A stretch of DNA of 9,172 nt, taken from assembly GCA_030620915.1 (NCBI GenBank), contig JAUXIR010000037.1:1-9172 (forward strand), read 5' to 3'. The notes under the pieces were generated by a model, which was given only the letters and a program-made list of their open reading frames with translations, ran no database searches and had not been told where the DNA came from. The position numbers and the translations under genes are program-made. Of the stretch, positions 1 through 5,000 are shown piece after piece. Each line of letters opens with the position of its first letter. The stretch's first letter is position 1. The DNA comes from Geopsychrobacter sp. Its GTDB lineage: Bacteria > Desulfobacterota > Desulfuromonadia > Desulfuromonadales > Geopsychrobacteraceae.

Positions 1-2431
1 TGCGGATCGCCAGACGATCGACCGGCGGCGTTTCGATGACCGACAGGTCGCGCATCCCGGCCATACTCATGTGCAGGGTGCGGGGGATCGGCGTCGCAGT
101 CAGGGTCAGGGTGTCGACCTCGGCGCGCAGGCTCTTCAGCTTCTCCTTGTGGCTGACCCCGAAACGCTGCTCCTCGTCAATCACCAGCAGGCCAAGATCC
201 TTGAAGCGGATATCGCGCTGCAGCAGGCGATGGGTGCCGATGACGATATCGACCCGTCCGCTGGCCATCCCCGCGAGCACCTTTCGCACCTCGGCCGGGG
301 TGCGAAAGCGCGAGATCATCTCGACCTGCACCGGGAAATCCTTGAGGCGGCCGCAGAAACTTTTCCAGTGTTGCTGGGCGAGCACCGTGGTCGGCACCAG
401 CACCGCGACCTGTTTGCCGTCGAGGACCGCCTTGGCCGCTGCGCGCAGGGCAACCTCGGTCTTGCCATAGCCGACATCGCCGCACACCAGCCGGTCCATC
501 GGCTTCGGTGAGCACATATCGTTCAGGGTATCGCTGATTGCCGCGGCCTGATCGCCGGTCTCCTCGTAGGGGAAGGTCGCCTCGAATTCGCGAAAGAGTC
601 GATCGGGCGGGCTGAAGGCAAAGCCCTCGCAGAGCTCACGGCGGGCGTAGATCTCAAGGAGCTGGCGGGCCAGTTCCTCAATCGCGGCGCGGGCCTTGAG
701 ACGCGCCTTCTCCCAGCTCTGTCCACCCATCTTATCGAGGCGCGGTTGGGCGCCTTCGCCGCCGATATACTTCTGGATCTTTTCGATCCGTTCGATCGGC
801 AGATAGAGCTTGTCGGCCCCGGCATATTCGAGGTGGAGATAGTCCCCCTCGCTCCCGCCGGTGACCAGATGGATCAGCCCCAGGTAGCGACCGACGCCAT
901 GATCGGTGTGAACGATGAAATCATTGTCACGCAGGTCGGCCAGACTGGAGAAGAGCTTGAGGGCCGACTTGCGGTTCTTCTTGCGGTGATGGCTGCGCTG
1001 ACCGAAGATCTCTTCTTCGGTGATGATGGCCAGATGGTCATAAGGCATGCGGAAGCCGGCCGAGAGATCCCCGACCTGCAGTTGTGGTATTCCGGCGGGC
1101 AATTTATCGAGTGAGGATTGTTCGCGCAGCGGCAGTTCCCAGCCGTTTTCGCGTAGCAGCTCTTGGAGCCGTTGCGCTTGACCCGGCTGACGACAGACCA
1201 GCAGCACCCGCCAATCCTCTTCGCTCCAGCTCTCAAGGCGCTTAAGCAGCGGGGTCAGTCCGTCCTGTCCCGGGGCCAGGCTGGCGCGCAGCTCACCGTT
1301 GCCGCTGCTGTCGAAATGGTAGCTCTGACGCTGATCGTCGAGTTGGAAAACCCGCAGTCGACTCAGGTCGATGCGCCGGTAGCGAGCAAAGGCGGTTTCG
1401 AGTTCAGCGGTCTCGAGATAAAGGTCCTGACGCCGGGCATGGGGGAGTCGATTGTCGAGCTGACGCTTCTCCCCGCCACGGATCTCGCTGCCAAAGAGGT
1501 CAATCTCCTGCTCGATCGCCGGTGGATCGTTAAGGATCAGGTCTGCCTCGGGGAGATAGTCGAAGAGGGTTTCGAGTGCGGAATAGTTAAACGGCAACAG
1601 AAAGGCGCGCCCGGGAGCGAGAATCCCTTCCCTTAGCTCCTCGCTGATCCCTTCGCGCAGATTCCGCGGCAGTTCCAGTTCATCGCAGCGCTCCTTCAGT
1701 TTCCGCAACAGGCATTCGAGGTGGCCGCCACTGAGGCAGAGCTCCCGCGAGGGGATCAGGCGTAATTGTTTGAGTTCACCCGGCTGAGAGCGCTGGCTGC
1801 CGGGATCAAAGCGGCGCATCCGCTCGATGAAGTCGCCGTAGAAATCGAGACGCACCGGCTGCTGTGCATCGGCAGGGTAGATGTCGATGATGTCACCACG
1901 CACCGCGAATGAGCCGCGATCCTCCACCAGCGGTACGGCCTGATAGCCGAGGTTATTGAGTTGCAGCAGCAACTCTGCGCGCGGATATTCTTCTTCCTGC
2001 TCGAGAACCAGGGAGAGTCCCGCCAGGATCGGCCGGGGGATAACCCGCTGCATCAGTGCGCGCAGCGGCACGACCAACGCATCGATCTCCCCCTTGAGCA
2101 GGCGAACCAGGGCATCGAGGCGATTGGCTTCAATCTCAGGATGGGGAGTCAGTGGGTCGTAGGGACCGAGTTCCCAGTGGGGAAAGATGCCGACACGCTG
2201 CGGACGTGAGGCAAAAAACTGCAGGTCGCCAAAGAGACGCTGGGCCTCTTTCTGGCTGGAGCAGACAATGAATAACGGACGGGAATTACGCCCGAGGCTG
2301 CGGGCAAGCAGGGCAGCATCACTCGAACCGGTCAGTCCCAGAATTTCGAGGTGGCGGTTCTTGTCGGCAAAACCGTCGAGCAGGCTTTGCGAGGTTGCAT
2401 AGTTGATGTGCTGAGAGAGGTCCTGATCCAT
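1..2431 (-). CDS. mfd: Mfd, transcription-repair coupling factor (C-terminus cut by window edge)
   Basis: Mfd is a cytoplasmic ATP-driven DNA translocase that removes RNA polymerase stalled at lesions and recruits UvrA for nucleotide excision repair. The frame is open for 810 codons from the ATG at 2431 to the left edge. E. coli Mfd has about 1150 residues, so roughly the last third is outside. Visible in order: a UvrB-like N-terminal module (about residues 15-330, with RGDIIDIYP), the RNA-polymerase-interacting region (about 500-560, containing DNDFIVHTDHGVGRYLG), the EETGDQ motif near 620, Walker A GDVGYGKT at 651-658, the DEEQ box at 752-755 and motif III-type TATPIPRT at 778-785. Spot checks along the gene show no frameshift. 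No clear Shine-Dalgarno precedes the ATG, but MDQDLSQHINYATSQSL is a plausible N-terminus. nadA lies upstream on the same strand, 162 bases away. Identification is secure. Confidence 0.97.
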   Translation of the reverse strand, partial: MDQDLSQHINYATSQSLLDGFADKNRHLEILGLTGSSDAALLARSLGRNSRPLFIVCSSQKEAQRLFGDLQFFASRPQRVGIFPHWELGPYDPLTPHPEIEANRLDALVRLLKGEIDALVVPLRALMQRVIPRPILAGLSLVLEQEEEYPRAELLLQLNNLGYQAVPLVEDRGSFAVRGDIIDIYPADAQQPVRLDFYGDFIERMRRFDPGSQRSQPGELKQLRLIPSRELCLSGGHLECLLRKLKERCDELELPRNLREGISEELREGILAPGRAFLLPFNYSALETLFDYLPEADLILNDPPAIEQEIDLFGSEIRGGEKRQLDNRLPHARRQDLYLETAELETAFARYRRIDLSRLRVFQLDDQRQSYHFDSSGNGELRASLAPGQDGLTPLLKRLESWSEEDWRVLLVCRQPGQAQRLQELLRENGWELPLREQSSLDKLPAGIPQLQVGDLSAGFRMPYDHLAIITEEEIFGQRSHHRKKNRKSALKLFSSLADLRDNDFIVHTDHGVGRYLGLIHLVTGGSEGDYLHLEYAGADKLYLPIERIEKIQKYIGGEGAQPRLDKMGGQSWEKARLKARAAIEELARQLLEIYARRELCEGFAFSPPDRLFREFEATFPYEETGDQAAAISDTLNDMCSPKPMDRLVCGDVGYGKTEVALRAAAKAVLDGKQVAVLVPTTVLAQQHWKSFCGRLKDFPVQVEMISRFRTPAEVRKVLAGMASGRVDIVIGTHRLLQRDIRFKDLGLLVIDEEQRFGVSHKEKLKSLRAEVDTLTLTATPIPRTLHMSMAGMRDLSVIETPPVDRLAIR

Positions 2432-2448
2432 GGTCTTGATCTGAATCC

Positions 2449-2475
2449 GTGAGGGGTGAGGCGAAAGGGGTGAGG
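2449..2475. repeat. Three copies of GTGAGG in the mfd-nadA spacer
   Basis: GTGAGG occurs at 2449-2454, 2456-2461 and 2470-2475, the first two 7 bases apart. The tract is G-rich on the plus strand and sits just upstream of the mfd start. It is a short degenerate tandem repeat of unknown role. The last copy also forms part of the hairpin described at 2464-2490. Confidence 0.5.
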
Positions 2476-2490
2476 AGCTAAACCTCCCCC
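2464..2490 (-). terminator. Possible weak intrinsic terminator after nadA
   Basis: Read on the minus strand, four C-G-type pairs plus GAGG/CCTC (2487-2490 and 2483-2486 pairing with 2467-2470 and 2472-2475, with one bulged base at 2471) form an 8-pair stem with a 7-base loop, followed by only TTT. It lies about 105 bases past the nadA stop and 33 bases before the mfd ATG. The short T-run makes termination doubtful, so nadA-mfd read-through is possible. Confidence 0.3.
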
Positions 2491-2593
2491 ACTCAATGTC
2501 GGGGACAGCTTAATCTTCAGCCCTTGGTTTCGCTAAACTTACGGACGGCGCCCCTTAAACGATCGATCTCCTGGGTCTAAGGGACGACGATTG

Positions 2594-3508
2594 TCAGTCG
2601 CGTGGGACGGCGAGCATGCGGTCGAGGGTGAGCCTGGCCTTCTCCGCGGTCAGTGGATCGACGGTGACTCTCGGCCCCATGGTCTCAAGGCACTCAAGCA
2701 GATCCTCGAGCGAGGTCAGCTTCATGTTCGGGCAGATCAGGCCATCGCTCGGCAGGATGAAGGTTTTGCCGGGATTTTCCTTGCGCAGGCGGTAGAGAAT
2801 CCCCATCTCGGTGCCGACGATGAAGGTCTTGGCGCTACTCTGTGCGGCGTATTCGTACATACCGCTGGTCGAACAGATGTGGTCGGCCAGTTCAAGGATC
2901 TCAGGAGCACATTCGGGGTGGGCCATGAAGATCGCAGCGGGATGGGCGGCGCGGGCCTGTTCGATCTGGGTGGTGCTCAACCGCTCGTGGGTCGGGCAAA
3001 AGCCCTCCCAGATATGACAGGTCTTATCGACCTGGTCGGCGATGTAGCGTCCGAGGTTACGGTCAGGCACCAGCAGAACCTCGTCGCTCTCGAGGGAGCG
3101 TACCACGTTGACCGCGTTGGAGCTGGTACAGCAGATGTCGCTTTCGGCTTTGACCGCTGCACTTGAATTGACGTAGGTGACGACCGTCGCCTTCGGGTGC
3201 CGGTGCTTCATTTCGCGCAGCCCTTCGGCGGTCACCATGTCGGCCATCGGGCAGCCGGCGTCATGACGCGGCAACAACACGGTCTTCTGTGGGGCGAGCA
3301 GGGCAGCGCTTTCGGCCATGAAGTGCACCCCGCAGAAGACGATCACCTCTTTGTCGGTGCGGGCCGCCTCCATCGACAGCGCGAGGGAGTCGCCGGTAAT
3401 ATGGGCGATCTCCTGGATCTCATCGCGTTGGTAATTATGGGCCATCAGCAGGGCGTTATGTTCCTCGGCCAGCTGAAGAATTCGAGCCTTGATCTGATCC
3501 TGATTCAT
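2594..3508 (-). CDS. nadA: NadA, quinolinate synthase
   Basis: NadA condenses iminoaspartate (from NadB) with dihydroxyacetone phosphate to give quinolinate, the precursor of NAD. It is a cytoplasmic [4Fe-4S] enzyme. The 304-residue protein matches the short NadA form. The three expected cluster cysteines are visible at C86 (AGCPMADM), C171 (EGFCPTH) and C259 (LICPNMK), spaced as in structurally known NadA proteins. Other family segments are [12 protein letters not shown] (22-33), [20 protein letters not shown] (111-130), [11 protein letters not shown] (147-157), AHPEC (196-200) and [10 protein letters not shown] (232-241). The ATG at 3508 is preceded on the minus strand by an AGGGA about 11 bases upstream, an acceptable ribosome binding site. 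nadB and nadC are not in the window. It is transcribed divergently from the tat operon and towards mfd. Confidence 0.97.
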   Translation of the reverse strand: MNQDQIKARILQLAEEHNALLMAHNYQRDEIQEIAHITGDSLALSMEAARTDKEVIVFCGVHFMAESAALLAPQKTVLLPRHDAGCPMADMVTAEGLREMKHRHPKATVVTYVNSSAAVKAESDICCTSSNAVNVVRSLESDEVLLVPDRNLGRYIADQVDKTCHIWEGFCPTHERLSTTQIEQARAAHPAAIFMAHPECAPEILELADHICSTSGMYEYAAQSSAKTFIVGTEMGILYRLRKENPGKTFILPSDGLICPNMKLTSLEDLLECLETMGPRVTVDPLTAEKARLTLDRMLAVPRD

Positions 3509-3532
3509 TTGAACTATTTCCCTAACGTTTTC

Positions 3533-3538
3533 AGTATA
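3533..3538 (-). promoter_or_regulatory. Possible -10 element for nadA (TATACT)
   Basis: On the minus strand TATACT lies 25 bases upstream of the nadA ATG, a suitable position for a -10 box. No good -35 hexamer is found at 16-18 bases. The nearest TTGATC is 21 bases away. The promoter may be weak or activator-dependent. Confidence 0.35.
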
Positions 3539-3590
3539 CGGTACCGGTGGCGAATGCTAGATCAAACCCCCTGATAAGTCAATCTTTTCA

Positions 3591-3615
3591 CCCCCTGCAT
3601 CCGCTTGACAGGGGG
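3591..3615. promoter_or_regulatory. CCCCCTG-N11-CAGGGGG dyad, candidate operator of the tat promoter
   Basis: A perfect 7-base inverted repeat (3591-3597 and 3609-3615, 11-base spacer) whose right arm covers the last two bases of the tat -35 box. A further direct copy of CCCCCTG lies at 3567-3573, 24 bases upstream of the left arm, towards nadA. The position suggests a regulator binding site in the divergent spacer. It could also be chance in a C-rich stretch. No known regulator motif is recognised. Confidence 0.4.
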
Positions 3616-3634
3616 CCAGGCAACCCGCTATTCT
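3605..3634 (+). promoter_or_regulatory. Sigma-70-type promoter of the tat operon
   Basis: A consensus -35 TTGACA (3605-3610), an 18-base spacer and TATTCT as -10 (3629-3634). Transcription would start near 3641, about 63 bases before the tatB ATG. It is the best housekeeping-type promoter seen in this window. Confidence 0.7.
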
Positions 3635-3641
3635 CGCCCAG

Positions 3642-3669
3642 TTCAGGCACACATCTGGTGGTGTCTGAA
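3642..3669 (+). other. Hairpin at the predicted 5' end of the tat mRNA
   Basis: TTCAGGCAC (3642-3650) pairs with GTGTCTGAA (3661-3669) over nine pairs, with one G-U wobble and a 10-base loop. It begins within a base or two of the predicted transcription start, the position of mRNA-protecting 5' stems such as that of ompA. No T-run follows, so it is not an intrinsic terminator. A role in stability or regulation is inference. Confidence 0.45.
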
Positions 3670-3703
3670 TCTCATTTTCATACTTGATATTGAAAGGATT
3701 CCC

Positions 3704-4066
3704 ATGTTTGGAATCGGCATGACCGAACTGCTGCTGATCGGTGCCCTGGCACTGATGGTCCTCGGTCCGAAAAAACTCCCCGAACTGGCGCGTGCCCTTG
3801 GCAAGGGCTTTGCCGAGTTCAAGCGCGCCACGGATGAATTCAAGTACACCCTGCAGGAAGAGACACGGATCACCGAGACCAAGGATCGCCTGCTCAAAGA
3901 AGGGAAGCTGACCCCGCCAGGGGCTGAGCGTTCCTTCAATCCCTATGTTGATGGTGAGATCGATCCCGACAGCGACGCGAGTGTCGCCAACAAGGCCTCA
4001 GTCAACATGACCGAGACTGCCGAAGCGGACAAGGCGCAAGATCCGCAGGAGAAGGCGGATGTTTAG
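3704..4066 (+). CDS. tatB: TatB-like (TatA/B family) twin-arginine translocase subunit
   Basis: This is a small single-span subunit of the Tat system, which exports folded proteins carrying twin-arginine signal peptides across the inner membrane. The 120-residue protein has the family layout: a short N-terminus MFGIGMTE, one membrane helix at about residues 6-20, the LGP hinge, an amphipathic helix (about 24-50, [20 protein letters not shown]) and a charged, disordered tail. Glu8 in the membrane helix is the TatB-type residue (TatA usually has Gln or another residue), while [10 protein letters not shown] reads like TatA, so the TatA/TatB call is not certain. The ATG at 3704 is chosen because AAAGGA ends 5 bases upstream. 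The in-frame extension to 3605 would run through the promoter. It overlaps tatC by 8 bases, which implies translational coupling. Confidence 0.9.
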   Translation: MFGIGMTELLLIGALALMVLGPKKLPELARALGKGFAEFKRATDEFKYTLQEETRITETKDRLLKEGKLTPPGAERSFNPYVDGEIDPDSDASVANKASVNMTETAEADKAQDPQEKADV

Positions 4067-4817
4067 CGAAATGCCGCTGACCTCGCATCTCGAAGAGTTG
4101 CGCAAACGCTTGATGATCGCTTCGATCTCCTGGCTGGTGGCATTTCTGGGCTGCTATGCGGTGGCCGAAAAGCTGTTCAAGCTGCTCTCTGAACCGGTGC
4201 AACAGGCTCTCCCCGAGGGGAGTTCGCTGGTTTTTATTCAGGCGACCGAACCCTTCTTCACCTACATCAAGGTTGCGGCGGTGGCCGGCGTTCTGATCGC
4301 GCTGCCGGTGATCATGTGGCAGATCTGGGGCTTCATCGCACCCGCCCTCTACAAGAATGAAAAGATTTTCGCCGTCCCCTTTGTGATGGCCAGCTGTCTC
4401 TGTTTCGGGCTCGGCACCTACTTTGGATTCACCTTTGTCTTCCCGACAATTTTTACCTTTCTGATTAAGTTCGGCACCGGTGGCGGCGAGATCAACGCCA
4501 TGCTGTCGATGGGCTCCTATCTGACCCTGTCGACCCGTTTGCTGTTTGCCTTCGGCATGGTCTTCGAACTGCCGATCATCATCTTCTTCCTCGCACGGAT
4601 GGGGGTCGTCGACCACAAGTGGCTGGCCAAAAAGCGTAAAATCGCCCTGCTGCTGGCCTTTGTGCTCGGGGCCGTGCTGACCCCGCCCGATATCATCTCG
4701 CAGGCCTCGATCGCCATCCCCTTCATCGTGCTGTACGAGGTCGGGATCATCGTTGCGCGGCTGTTCGGCAAGAAAAAAGTTGAAGCAGAACCCGAGCTCG
4801 ACGACGAAAACGACTGA
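4059..4817 (+). CDS. tatC: TatC, twin-arginine translocase core subunit
   Basis: TatC is the polytopic inner-membrane core of the Tat translocase. With TatB it forms the receptor that binds twin-arginine signal peptides. The 252-residue protein has six predicted membrane helices and the family signatures [12 protein letters not shown] (7-18), [10 protein letters not shown] (92-101), a TM4 with FELP (169-172) and LTPPD (207-211). E101, E170 and D211 correspond to the functionally important E103, E170 and D211 of E. coli TatC. The tail after the last helix is acidic. Start 4059 is supported by GGAGAAGG at 4048-4055 inside the end of the TatB-like gene. The next ATG, at 4071, would remove only four residues. 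The last gene of the tat unit, it is followed 21 bases later by a strong terminator. Confidence 0.98.
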   Translation: MFSEMPLTSHLEELRKRLMIASISWLVAFLGCYAVAEKLFKLLSEPVQQALPEGSSLVFIQATEPFFTYIKVAAVAGVLIALPVIMWQIWGFIAPALYKNEKIFAVPFVMASCLCFGLGTYFGFTFVFPTIFTFLIKFGTGGGEINAMLSMGSYLTLSTRLLFAFGMVFELPIIIFFLARMGVVDHKWLAKKRKIALLLAFVLGAVLTPPDIISQASIAIPFIVLYEVGIIVARLFGKKKVEAEPELDDEND

Positions 4818-4838
4818 TCCCTTCCGGTCTTAACGAAT

Positions 4839-4879
4839 GTGCCATCTTGTCCAGGCCTGCGGACAAGATGGCACTTTTT
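4839..4879 (+). terminator. Strong intrinsic terminator after tatC
   Basis: A perfect 14-base inverted repeat (4839-4852 with 4861-4874), an 8-base loop (4853-4860) and TTTTT (4875-4879). It begins 21 bases after the tatC stop and cleanly separates the tat operon from the gene starting at 5001. Confidence 0.93.
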
Positions 4880-4882
4880 GAC

Positions 4883-4900
4883 TCTGCAGCAATCTGCAGC
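4883..4900. repeat. TCTGCAGC direct repeat with 10-base period
   Basis: TCTGCAGC occurs at 4883-4890 and again at 4893-4900. Each copy includes the palindrome CTGCAG, and the copies are exactly one helical turn apart. The pair lies about 84-101 bases upstream of the start predicted from the -24/-12 promoter at 4957-4973, a usual place for activator binding to sigma-54 promoters. The regulatory role is inference. Confidence 0.4.
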
Positions 4901-4912
4901 CATTTCTAACCG

Positions 4913-4925
4913 TTTGAAATTCAAA
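4913..4925. promoter_or_regulatory. TTTGAA-A-TTCAAA palindrome in an AT-rich tract
   Basis: A perfect 6-base inverted repeat around a single central base, followed by AAATAATTTTAT. It lies between the direct repeats at 4883-4900 and the -24/-12 promoter. It could be an operator or simply the bendable AT-rich DNA common between activator sites and sigma-54 promoters. It does not fit the FNR or CRP spacing. Confidence 0.3.
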
Positions 4926-4956
4926 AATAATTTTATCCAGGCACCATTTTCTGACA

Positions 4957-4973
4957 GCGGCACCCTTATTGCT
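4957..4973 (+). promoter_or_regulatory. Near-consensus -24/-12 (sigma-54) promoter
   Basis: GGCAC-N5-TTGCT, with GG at 4959-4960 and GC at 4971-4972 separated by exactly 10 bases, as RpoN promoters require. The main departure from TGGCAC is C for T just before GG. Transcription would start near 4984, and the Shine-Dalgarno GGAGG at 4991-4995 and the ATG at 5001 follow at proper distances. No convincing sigma-70 promoter is seen in this spacer. Confidence 0.6.
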
Positions 4974-5000
4974 CCTCTGCGCCTTCCGTGGGAGGAAGAG

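Noticed and set aside
1163..1636. 157-codon open frame on the plus strand
   Set aside because: Antisense to mfd in a continuous, well-conserved coding frame.
2552..2583. CCCTTA / TAAGGG inverted repeat just after nadA
   Set aside because: Six-base arms with a 20-base loop and no T-run. Too weak for a terminator and no other support.
2591..3166. 191-codon open frame on the plus strand
   Set aside because: It is the complement of nadA, whose minus-strand frame is clearly the real gene.
3605..3703. Upstream in-frame TTG start for the Tat subunit
   Set aside because: It starts on the TTGACA of the promoter, and the added residues do not belong to the TatA/B family. The ATG at 3704 has AAAGGA and gives the canonical MFGIG N-terminus.
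4002..4616. 204-codon open frame on the minus strand
   Set aside because: Antisense to tatB/tatC. It is a low-complexity His/Gln/Asp-rich translation without family features.
4870..4887. TGGCAC within the terminator as a second -24 element
   Set aside because: The following GC is 14 bases from GG rather than 10, so the spacing rules out a sigma-54 promoter.
4839..5000. Upstream in-frame GTG start for the fusion gene, adding 54 residues
   Set aside because: It begins on the first base of the tatC terminator stem, has no ribosome binding site and would read through the -24/-12 promoter. The ATG at 5001 has GGAGG at ideal spacing and begins the CNB domain naturally.
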